Below the pieces are notes generated by a model that did no database searches, had not been told where the DNA came from, and saw only the letters and a list, made by a program, of their open reading frames with translations. The translations under genes were made by a program, and so were the position numbers. Below, one piece after another: positions 54,427-64,000 of a DNA stretch of 64,000 bases. This DNA is from Moniliella sp. 'wahieum' (taxonomy: Eukaryota > Basidiomycota > Moniliellomycetes > Moniliellales > Moniliellaceae): positions 1-64,000 of the forward strand of contig RSEE01000085.1 in the NCBI GenBank assembly GCA_003971905.1, given 5' to 3'. Position 1 is the stretch's first letter. Each line of letters begins with the position of its first letter.

Positions 54427-57400
54427 TCAGATCATCAACGGCCCGCCCGTCCCTTCGTCCATGTCGTCCTCGACAAAGTTGAGGCCGGCAAAGAGAGGCG
54501 AGTGCAGCACACCGTGCAGAGTGCTGGATGGAGGTCCCTGGGTAGTTGCCCCCCCCGGTAGAGCAAGCGACGGGGGCGCGGGGCGCGTGCTGGTGTCGGG
54601 AGCAGGGAGGGTAGAGGTAGAAGGAGAAGTGGAACCTGGCGCTGTTGGTACCAGTCCTGCATCGTCATTCTCAGCGTGCAGCAGGTCGGGGGCGGAGGAA
54701 GGGTGGTGTGGGGCGGAGAAGGCCAATTCCCGTTCGGCAAGTGGGGTGGGGGATACGGGGGCCGAGTGACCGAGGTAGACCGAGGGAACGCCTTGTGGGC
54801 GTGCCTCGGTGGGCGGGACAAGTGCACCAAGCGCTTGTTCGCGCAAGGCTTGTCGTTGCGCTTGGCGCGCGCGTTTTTCCCGCCGGGTCACCTTCCGTGA
54901 GCCCGAGTCGGATTGCAGATCGCTAGGCGGACCACGGGGAAAGAGCATGCCCATCCCAGGACCAGGCAGGGGTGAGAGGGTCACGTCGCCTGCTGCAGTG
55001 GCCGAATCAGCGGGGTTAGAGGACGCCAATCCAGTGGCTTGGTGCGCCGAGGCCATGGCCGAGGGAGACGGGGCCATGATGGTCAAGCCCAATGTGTCCA
55101 GCGCGTCGGCGCCATATCGTGTAGCCGCAGCCGAAGTCGGGCGCGGAAGCGACTGGTGTTGGCCATCACGAAAGGTGTTCATAGGCACCCGATTCCAGCG
55201 CGCAAAGGCCTGTTGGTTGAAACCCAATTGGCTCTGCGGCGTGCTCTGCGACTTGGACGTCGAGGGCGACTCACCCGCCAGGCGAGATAAGCTGGAGAGC
55301 GAAGGTGGAGCCAGCGAAGATGAACCCAAGGGCGTGGCGTTGGCTTTGCCAGACGTACCACTCACATCCCCTCGGGGCGGGGAGCTGCTGCCAGCCATAC
55401 GAAGTGCAGCAGCATCCAAAACATCGTCCAGATCCAGATCTACCATCTCCATACTCGCCTCACCTTCCTCTTCCCCAGCAGCCCCTCCCACAGCCTCGGG
55501 GAGGTAATGGAGCCGGGGCCAGTCATCTTGCCGCCGCGGGACGCACCCGAACGAGAACGAGACGGACCACCTGGGCCGGCGGGAGGATCGGCTGATAACC
55601 GTCTCATCCGTTTGGATGATTGGCGGGCGTGTCAAGCTGAAAAAAACAAAGGAGGTTAGTACCGGGCGACCAAGTGAGGCTCACAGGGGGCATGCCAAGA
55701 TAAACCGGGACGTACTTCGCGTGCTCTACTGCGCTTGGCAGAGGCTTGGGCGGCACGGATGCCAAGTCCCTTGTTGCGCACCGTGTATGACGGCAAACGG
55801 AGAAGGGGCTTCACGACGTCCGTCAATGACAGCACGGTGCTTGGCGTTGGAGGAGGTGGGGCGGAAACTGCCCATCATGGGGGGGCGGAGGGGCGTGGCG
55901 TGGATGGGCAAGGTGGTGGAACCAGTCATGGCATGGGCCAATGCGTCTGCCATCCACCCCGATTCACTCGGCTCCGTTTCCGCTTTGGGTGTGGGGCCAA
56001 CGCGAGTGGGGGATAGCAGGGGTGCTTGTGCTAGCTTCTGCAGTGGGAGGATCAGCTGCATCGGGAGCAGGAAGGTCGACGGGCACCAAGGATGTGTCCG
56101 CTTCGGTTTGGATCGGGGCCGGATCCACAGAGGCCAAGGCAGGCTCTGTCGTGGTCGCAGTGGCAGTGGCCGCGCTGGGAGCCAGGACGGAAGCGTCGAC
56201 AGGAGAGCCTGCTGGTTGCTTCGGGTCTGGTTCAACGAGCGGCTGCACCTGTGGGGGTGGAGCCAGCTCGAGGTCGAGGTCGATGTCAAGGTCATGAGTA
56301 GGTTTGGGCTCCAGTTCCGCTTCCGGTTCGAGTTTGTCCTGATGCTCGTGGGCCTGATCCTGCTCTTGATCTTGCTCTTGTTCTTGTTCTTGTGCTTGCT
56401 CTTGCTCTGCGGCCGCGAGGATTAGGGGGAAAGTGGTGGTGTTGTCTTCCCTTGTCCCTGAGGCCGCCGCGGGCACCAAGTCTGGTGGCAGGGAAAATGG
56501 GAACGCGCTGGATTGGGACGGCAGGGGTTTCACCCCGCGCGTTCGTCCACGGACACGGTCGAGGTCACGTTGGTTGCGGCGCAATTGGCGTCGACGTTCG
56601 CGGCGTTGTTGTTTGCGTCGTTGACGACCGAGATGGCCATGGGGCTCGACAGAGCCGACGAGCAAGCGGGAAAATTGCATATCTTCCTCGGCCATTTCGT
56701 CCGTCGTTTCGCCTTCCTCGTCGTTCATTTCCAGCTCGAGTTGCCGGGCCAAATCGAGGGTTTGGTGGTTGAGGTCGGGCCAGACAAGCGGTTGGGTACC
56801 GTTCGGGGGGGCGAGAGCAGAGGTGGAAGAGGATGCGGTCCCGCTCCGTGCGAGGCGGGGAGGGTGCTCGGTCAATGCCTCGAGTAACTTGGCCTCGTCG
56901 CCAGCAGACCAAGTGTTGTACTTGTCATCGCTGGTTGTGTCGTCCAAGGCGGTGCCCAGGACAGATGAGCGGCGGCGCTGGAGCAGCAGTTTTTGTCGTT
57001 CCTCTCGCAGTGCGTCTTGGGTTTGGGCAAAGTCTTCCGTGTTGACCCCAGGCACGTTGGGGTCGTCAACGGTACCATCGGGAGCCGGGAGGAAGGAGCG
57101 TTGGGCATGGTGCGCCAGTGTCGCCTCGTCGTCCGTGTCGAGATCGTTGCCATAAGTCAAGGCCAGCATACAATTCCTCGTCTGGACTCAGCTCTTCGTC
57201 CGAGCCGTCGTCCGACGAGCCATCCTCGCCAATGTACTCAAACTCTCCATCCGAGCCAAACACCGCCTCGCCATTGGACGCACGCGCATAGATCAAACGG
57301 CCATCCAGGTCCTCAATAATCAGCAGCGGCATCTCTGCTTGGCGCGCTGCTTCCTCGGCCAAGGCCAAGTCGGTGTTGACCACCGACCCAGCCTCGACTG

Positions 57401-58460
57401 GGCCCAGCTCGCTCCCAGCGCCATTCTTCTCCGCCAACTCCATCTCTCGCGATGCACGGCGGCAATATCGAGCAGTGCCGCCTCCAGCGCCGAAAGGTCC
57501 GATCCTCCCTTGATTCCGTGTCGGTAGTCAAAGCGTCCAGGTCAGATTCCCCCTCGGGGAGGGTCGTGCTGGGAAACGGGAAGGACAGGGGGTGGGCAGA
57601 GCAGTTTTATCCGCATCCGCATCCGCGTCTGCGTCCTCCTCGGCTGGGTCGGGTCCGAGCCCGAGTCGAAAAAGTCGGTAAAGGAGGGTTCCGAATCGGT
57701 ATGAAAGCCGGCTTGGGCCTCGAAAATCTCGTTGCCCAGCATACTGCCCGAGTTGGAGAGGACCAAGGCGCGTAATGTATCGGAGATAAGGTAGCGGAGG
57801 TGGTAGTAGGTCGGGGACGGGGACGGGGATGGCGCTGGTGATTGGGAGTCAAAGAGGAGAGGGTGGGCAATGGGATGTGAGTCTGCATTGCTCGGTTGGG
57901 CGGCAAAGAATGGTCCGAACCATCGTCGTCGTCGTCGTCATCGTCGTCAGAGGCGGAGGAGGAGCGAGCATGGGAGCCGGCTCTCCTCCCCCGAGGCGGG
58001 GTGGGGTGCAGGCCCAACCGGCTGGGCGAGTTACGTGCAGCGTCCTCGTCGTGGCTGCGTTGGCGCGGGATGGGAGGCGGGCGGCGGCGGCGGCGGTGGC
58101 GCAGGCGAGCCTCTTCGTCGGCGATGATGCGGGCCTCCTCCTCAGCCAAGAGGTCGTCTTCCGACTCGGGGGCGGCGACGGAAGAAGTGGGGGGTGGGAG
58201 GCAGAAGGACGGGGACGCTGCTTGCTAGCATCCTCGTCGTCGTCGCTGGAAGCATCGCCAATGTCATTGGCATCTGTTCCGGCAGGATCGTTGTCGGGGT
58301 CGGAGGCAACGAGAGCAAGCGCGTGGGCAAGCGCTTCGTCGTCCGTTTCGGCATCCAAGTCGATATCAAGGTCCGAATCCGAATCGGAATCGGGGGAGAC
58401 GGCAGCAGCGGCGGCGCGGCGAGGGCGCGGCCAGCGGGCAGCCGTCGCGCCCACACTCAT
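54427..58460 (-). CDS. Large acidic disordered protein, possibly a nuclear cofactor
   Basis: From Met 58460 (MSVGATAARWPRPRRAAAAA) an Asp/Ser tract follows (SDSDSDLDIDLDAETDDE), then an Arg-rich and a poly-Asp segment (SASDDDDDDDDDGSDHS, about 57905-57960). Around 57230-57420 a conserved-looking block reads EMPLLIIEDLDGRLIYARAS then NGEAVFGSDGEFEYIGEDGS, followed by an acidic run. Next come EDFAQTQDALREERQKLLLQ and LDLARQLELEMNDEEGETTD, Lys/Arg-rich RRKQQRRERRRQLRRNQRDL and a Glu/Gln repeat (EQEQAQEQEQEQDQ). The last part has FNQQAFARWNRVPMNTFRDG and VTRREKRARQAQRQALREQA, ending NFVEDDMDEGTGGPLMI at 54427. The LLIIEDLDGRLIYARA block resembles, from memory, Ifh1-like cofactors of ribosomal protein genes; this is unconfirmed. 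A junction near 55620-55720 may be an intron. Treating 4 kb as one gene is inference. Confidence 0.5.
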
Positions 58461-59379
58461 CGGGGGCGCGGGCAGGGGGGGGCGGGGAGGAGGAGGGGGC
58501 GGGGGTGTGGATGGGCAGGTGCGGGCTCGGAGCTCGCAGGGCATGGACTGGGGTGCCAGCCGCGGTGTGGGGGGGTGGGGGGGGTGGGGAAGCGGCGAGA
58601 GAGACGGCGAACGGCGGCGAGAAGGCTGATGCGATGGAGGCGCAAAAAAGGCCAGAGCGGTGGAGCCGGCCGGCGGGAAAGGCGTGGGGCGTGCTGGTGT
58701 GCTGGCTGCGGCCTGGCTGGCTGCCCAGCGCACTGGCTGAAAAAAATTGGCTGGATCGGTGCAACGCCTGGGCGGCTCAAGCGCAGCGGCTGGGCACGCG
58801 TTAACGTCACGCCGCGTCACGTGCGCAGCCCAGTCGCATAAATGACTGGCATGAATATTCAATCCCCCGCCGCCTAGTGCTGGGGGGCGTCGCGGTAGTT
58901 TTTTTTGTGTACGTGCCAAGTACGCGTGCGAATCTGCGAGTTACAGGATCGATACCAAGCAGCGGCAGCCACTGCCTGGCCAGGCCTTCCCTCGGATACC
59001 TGGCGATAACGCCCAGAGTCATCCTAGTCATCTGTGCCATCGATAAGCAATCATTGGCTGCGCGTCCATCGCCTGCTTTTTTTTACCACCAGTCGTAGTC
59101 TCGCCGCCTTGTCAGGCCACATGTCAAAGGAGTTGTGGGAGTTGTTGGCAATCTCTCCACGCCCCGCTCCCGCTATCCACCATTGCCCTGTCCTAATATG
59201 TGCTCGCCACGCACGCGGTTTTTATTATGTGGCTTTTCAATCCACACTCTCACTCATTTGTGTTCATCGCGGGCTTTTTATGATTGAGATCCAAGAAACC
59301 ATATATCCATGACCGATCCAGACACGTACTGTGTATCCAGGCCGAAAGAGTGCGAGCGAGACGCGAAGCGAGAGCTAGG
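58461..59379. promoter_or_regulatory. Upstream region of acidic-protein gene
   Basis: No gene recognised. A GTCACGTG box lies at about 58815-58822, and GTTAACGTCACG at 58801-58812. Position fits a promoter for the minus-strand gene starting at 58460. Confidence 0.4.
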
Positions 59380-60050
59380 TAAGAGGGAAAAAAACTAGCG
59401 GGACCGGGAAACGAGAAACAGAAACAGGAAACGGGAAACGGGAACGGGAAGGAAACAGACGAGCCGAGATGCGAGCAGAGGGCAGGTGTCCACTGCAGCG
59501 AAAAAAAGGGAAGAAAGGAAGCGAGAGAGAGAGTGGGCGAGAGAGAAAGGAGAGAAAAGAGAGGGAATTATAGAAGCAGGGGCAAACGAGTGTGCGGTCG
59601 CAACCGAGTACTCAGGACCAAGGGCTGAGGACGGAGAAGAAGACCGAGCGTTTGCCAAAAAAGAGAAGGAAAAAGAAGAAAAAGAAAAAAGATCGAGAGA
59701 CCAGAACCTCCGAACCGAATCCAAATGGGATGGTACATTGGTACATGGTACATGGCACCCTGAAAGACATAGCCAGACAACTGCAGTTCCAACAGGAAAG
59801 GGGAACCCAAAACCGGACCAAAACAGGACAAAAACAGAAACAAGAACAAAACGCAGGTGCGCAGAAGCGTGAAACTTAAACGTCGCAACAGGGTGGAGGC
59901 GGGCGCGAGCACGAGCAAGTCAAGTATAGAGGGGAGAAAGAGGGGGCGAGACGGAGCCGGGTCGGGGGGGGACAAAACCCGACGATCAGAGAGACGAGAC
60001 GACGAGACGAGACGAGGAAGGGAGGCAGGAGGCATACGGTTGAGGTTGAG
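59380..60050 (-). other. Long purine-rich tract, probable 3' UTR of the RRM gene
   Basis: Over about 650 bp the plus strand is dominated by G and A (runs of GAAACGGGAAAC, GAGAGAGAG, AAAAAGAAGAAAAAG). In the minus-strand transcript of the RRM gene ending at 60538 this would be a pyrimidine-rich 3' region. No real gene is seen; open frames are composition artefacts. Confidence 0.5.
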
Positions 60051-60537
60051 ATCAACGGAGGAACAGAGTATATGTGGCTGTGGGTGTGGGTTTGCTTGGG
60101 CTTGGGCTTGGGCTTGGCTTGGCTTGCCTGTGCGTGTAGAGTAGCAGGGGTGCCGGAGTAGCTGCCCATGCCCACCGAGGGGACAGGGACAGAGGGATGC
60201 AGATCAGATCCGAGCGGAGCCAGCATGTAAAAGGACTAAGCCAGAAGAAGAGAACAGTGCGGTGTGCGGTGTGCGGTGTGCGGTGTGTGGTGTGGAATCA
60301 AACAAAGCAGACAGGGCGGTATCGAGGTATCATCATGTGGCGGAATCCTTTAGCGTGCGAAAACAAGGGAAAAGAAACGAAATGCGAACCCACCCAACCG
60401 AGCCGAGCCGAGCCGACCGGCGAAATGATTGGGTCGTAAAATGACAAGGCGGGGGGGGGGGGAGAAGACAAAAAACGGCTTGGGGGAAAAGAGAAAGACC
60501 CGACCCAGACCCAGACCCAACCTGGGCGGAGAGGCGT

Positions 60538-63500
60538 CTAGGCACGCGGGTCGGCTACGGCCGCGTCGCGGGGGGCGGAGCGAGGTCTCCCGCTGGCACA
60601 ACGGGCGACTGGACGGACTAAAGGGGGCAAACGTAGAGGCCATGAGGACGAAAGGGGCGAGGAGGAGGACGCGCGCAGGGTAGCCTGCTGTTCCTTCGCT
60701 TTGTCCCACCCTGCCGCTGGCGGGGAGTCGATGTGGGACGAGGCACTACGGGGCAGGGCGACTGTGCCGGCGACGGGGCGCACGACCGCTGTCAGCAAGC
60801 GAAGAGGCAAGGCTGCTGGTGGTAGTGGTAGTGGTAGTGGTCGTGGTAGTGGTAGTGGTAGTGGTATGGTAGGGGGTGGGCGGGGGCGATGCCGAGGTGC
60901 GGTCGGGGTGCATGTCGAGGCGTGCGAGGAGACCGACCAAGGCAGGGGCGGACGTGGTCGTCGCTTACGGGAAGAGAGGAGGACCGTGGTCTCGCTAGCG
61001 GAAGGAGGCAGAGTAGGACGAGCTAGAGGAAACAGACGACGGATCATCCCGTTCTGCTCTGACGCAATGGTACGGCAAGTCGTAGTCCCGCTGCTGCTCC
61101 GTCGGCCCGGCTGCACAAACGGTAGGACGGAGACCATCGCCACCGTACGCGTGATCGTACTCGTACTCGTACGAGTACCCCCGTGTTGACACGGGGAGAG
61201 GAGGCAGACGGACTCGCGCGCGCTGTAGGTCCGCACTTGAGACTGCACTTGGGCACTCGTACCAGATAGGCATACTGCTCCAACTGCCGCGGATGAGCGC
61301 AGCACGGTCATCCGCATTCTCTTGAGCAGCAACAAGGACAGATGCAGCTGCCGTGTCGTCACGGACCGGAGCACGGTCCGGCGGTACGACCGCTCCTGTT
61401 CAGAAAACGAAGGCAGCACGTCCCACTCGCGTTGGGACCGCCCACCCACCACTTCCACCCAGGGTTGGGAGGTGGAGGTCGGGCGGGCATCTCCTTCGCT
61501 CGGGACCCAGGCGCGGCCAGCAGGGCAGAAGTCATCAGTGAGGAGGGGTTACGCTTGTACCCGAGACAGAGGACCGGTTCCTTTATTACGGTTGTGAAGC
61601 GGAGCGGGCCATCGTCTGACTCGAGCCTGGACCTATTCCACCCCCCGAGGGGGAAGGGACAACGAGGCGCAAGGTTCGGTGCGGGTAGAAGGGTACGGTT
61701 AAACTGGTCCTGGATGCGTCCAAGGCAGCGTGACCCTTCCAGTCGGGAGGGAAGCGGGACGGGAACTCGTTGGACCCGAGCGGCGCAGTGTTGTCCCGAT
61801 GGCCGGATTCGCCGCGGGCGGGAACAAGGCAAGTGGTACGTATCCGAGTAGCACCGATCGCGCGCGCCACTGGTCCGGGTGTCGGTCCAATATACTTCGC
61901 GGAAGTACTCGGATAACGCCATTGCGCCGCGAATCGCTTCACCCTGTCCCGAGTCCATTCCATGGAAGAACGAAGCGGGGGATGCGAACTCGGTGCTCCA
62001 TCCGCGGGAGGAAAGGACGCAGAGAGAGGACCCCTGTTGCGTAGACAAGGGTAGAGAGGAATGAGCTTAAGGTCGGATCATGCAGTGCCCGCTCGCAGAG
62101 CCCGGAATCCGACAAGATGTCCGTAGTGTGGATGCTGAAGCGGGGTCCAAGCCTGCTTCTGTCTGACCCTCTAACGGAGCCAAGGAAGAATCGGTGGTGG
62201 GACGGGTAGGACGCGTGTGGGCGTACCATCCCTCCCCTTCCTCGCTGCGCGGGACAAAGTGAGGGTGCCAAGAGCCATCAGCGGCACAAGTGGGGGAAGG
62301 ATGAAGGGGGTGCTGGGCTGTTGAGGAGAGAGCGAAGTGGCCAGACCGGGGAGGCCACCAGGAAGTTTCCCCATGTTCAACCCCGGGGGCTCTTGGCCCT
62401 GAGCAAATGCGATGCGATGCTGTAAGAGACGGGTTTGGGCTTGAGCTTGAGCTTGGGCATGGGCTTGAGCGAGCAGAACAGCTTGGGCGCCAGCGGCAGC
62501 CTTGTCGGATTGGGACCGGCCCCAGGAGAGACGGATGCGAGTGCCTTGGATGGGGAGCCGGCCATGCGGTCAATGGCCCGTTGGGCATCTTGTTTTCGGG
62601 AAAACGCGACAAAACACACCCTTTTCCGCGAGGAATTTTGACATAGGCAATCTCACCAAACGGCGCAAACAGTGTTCGCAGCACGTCCTCTCCCACAGCT
62701 GGACCAGACCGCCGACAAAGACCGTGGCATTGTTGGGGTCAAGCGCACTGGCCGTGTCGGCATGGGACACCAGCCGCTCAGGAACGGGCCGCTTAGGCTC
62801 CCGACCGAATAGGGTGTGCTTCAGACGAAGGTACGCCGGCAGTTGCCAGGGGGCAACTGGATTGGCCTGAAGCAGCATACTGGTATTCTCGTGCGGAGCA
62901 TACTGCTTGGGTGGCGAGTGGGGGCCGTGCAGGGGCGTGAAGGGGTGATGGTGCTTCTGGTGTGGCAGGGGAAAGGCGCAAGGGCCGGGCAGCGGTGGAG
63001 CCGTCGAGGGCTGGATGTAGACGCCCTGCATTTCGATCAGGGCCCGCTGGGCATCGTGGGGGTCGTAGAAGCGGACAAGCCCAAAGCCACGCGACTGTGG
63101 GTCAACGGGTCGGTCATGATCTGGGCAGACGAGAGCAGGAGCGAGGCGGCACGCGTCAGCAGCGCTCGGCGGACGCAGGGGCCCACGAAGTAGAGAACGG
63201 GGACGGGGGGGGGGGGGGGGCGTACCTTGGCGCTCTTGGTGGGAGTGGAAGGGAGCAGGGGCAATGCGAGGCGGCTGTCGGTGGGGAGGAGGTGGTGGGA
63301 GGCGAGGGCGAGGGGGTGGCGGGGGGGCCAGGGGGGCGGGTGGAGGAACTGGGCGACGAGGTCTTCTTCGCGGAGGGTGTGAGCCAAGTCGGCGACAAAG
63401 ACACTGTACTCGTTGTCGTAGGGGAAGCGGGTCGGGGGGCGGCAGCACGGCGGCGGCGGCGGTTGCGGCCGACACGGCGGGGATGCGTCGGGTGGCAGGG

Positions 63501-63653
63501 GGGGCGGGCGAGATGGGCGGGCGGCAGCGGCAGCCCATGCGGATGCGGAGGGTGAGGGTGAATGCGCGGGGCGGATGAGGGCGAGGGCAAGGACAGGGGC
63601 AGGGGGGCAGGGGGGGCGGTGGGGGTGGCCTCGGTGAGGCGGAAGGTTGCCAT
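60538..63653 (-). CDS. RRM RNA-binding protein of the Nam8/Ngr1 type
   Basis: These proteins bind U-rich RNA and act in splicing or mRNA decay. From Met 63653 (MATFRLTEATP) a Pro-rich leader is followed by an RRM: NEYSVFVADLAHTLREEDLV (about 63360-63425), then, after a probable intron near 63140-63220, SAKIMTDPLTRQSRGFGLVR-like blocks and FYDPHDAQRALIEMQGVYIQ (63010-63120). A last RRM has DPNNATVFVGGL, VGEDVLRTLFAPFGEIAYVK, IPRGKGCVFVAFSRKQDAQR and AIDRMAG (62540-62740). These are the second and third RRMs of the Nam8/Ngr1 arrangement; I see no first RRM. The C-terminal half (60538-62500) is low-complexity with YSYEYEYDHAYGGDG near 61150 and a GGTAGT-type microsatellite at about 60815-60870. 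It ends VADPRA. Multiple frame changes; the C-terminus is less certain. Confidence 0.75.
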
Positions 63654-64000
63654 GGCAGGGGCCAGGGGGGGTGGTGGTGGAGGGGGAGGGAGGGAGGATG
63701 GATGGGAGGATGGATGGATGAAAGGACGTGGGCGGAGTGGCTGGTATATGCTCCGTACGCTCAGATCGGACGCATGCATCCATGCGTGTGTGCGTGTGGG
63801 TCTGGTGGCCAGCGCCCCAGCACCAGGCCGCACACGCCCGTCACAGTCAGCCGCTGTCTGTTCCTGGCCTCCCCGCCACTGTGCCTGCCTCTCCATGGCC
63901 AACCCTATCCGTCCCAGGCGCAGCCCACACACTGGCGCAGCCTCTCAGTGCTGGCCCAAGCCACGCTGCTGTCAGCGCTCTCTCACATACACCACCAATT
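63654..64000. promoter_or_regulatory. Upstream region of the RRM gene
   Basis: It contains GGATGGATGGATGG-like repeats (63697-63722), GTATATGC near 63743 and TGTGTGCGTGTG near 63785. No gene recognised before the window end. Confidence 0.4.

Noticed and set aside
58928-58965. B-box-like GGTATCGATCC on the minus strand in an intergenic region
   Set aside because: No paired acceptor or anticodon arms could be drawn around it.
59395-59879. Open frames rich in Lys/Glu or Ser/Phe in the purine-rich tract
   Set aside because: They follow from the biased composition on both strands and show no domain.

Overview
This 64 kb window reads as nuclear DNA of a filamentous or dimorphic fungus. It is GC-rich, its genes are split by short GT-AG introns, and it carries fungal-type families: a Zn2Cys6 regulator, a Bqt4-like APSES-domain protein, NTE1, GLFG nucleoporin NUP49 and a Ty1/copia element. 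A basidiomycete, perhaps smut-related, is my best guess from gene style, but I could not test this. There are no bacterial operons, CRISPR arrays or convincing tRNA/rRNA genes.

Layout. 1-2.5 kb: a head-to-head pair of general transcription factor genes, TFIIE-alpha (TFA1, cut by the window edge) and TFIIH p34 (TFB4). 3.2-9.3 kb: a Bqt4-like nuclear-envelope protein and a large Zn2Cys6 regulator, both on the minus strand. 9.3-23.3 kb: a gene-poor, transposon-rich stretch with one intact-looking copia element (identical 160-bp LTRs, 5-bp target duplication) and a 5'-truncated non-LTR reverse transcriptase. 23.7-26.9 kb: a four-finger C2H2 regulator. 28.1-33.4 kb: NTE1 phospholipase, divergent from a secreted GH18 chitinase-like gene (33.8-35.0 kb) across a promoter with four CACGTG boxes. 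35.7-40.8 kb: mitochondrial ribosomal protein L12, succinate-semialdehyde dehydrogenase and NUP49, all minus. 41-44.1 kb: an unrecognised gene and a second GH18 gene. 46.7-53.7 kb: an unusual gene encoding about 19 tandem copies of a ~94-residue two-motif repeat. 54.4-58.5 kb: an acidic disordered protein. 60.5-63.7 kb: an RRM protein of the Nam8/Ngr1 type.

A property of the whole window matters for every gene call. Almost all conserved genes run through two or three reading frames, with switches every few hundred bases and often at homopolymers. The young copia element and near-identical copies inside the repeat gene show the same defect. The simplest reading is residual one-base indels in the assembly, not mass pseudogenisation. 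CDS coordinates here are therefore gene spans whose frames were followed by homology, not clean open reading frames.

The most novel item is the tandem-repeat protein at 46.7-53.7 kb. The genes otherwise look like an ordinary mixture of housekeeping functions (transcription initiation, nuclear pore, mitochondrial translation, GABA catabolism, lipid turnover, RNA binding) and regulators, without an obvious cluster logic.
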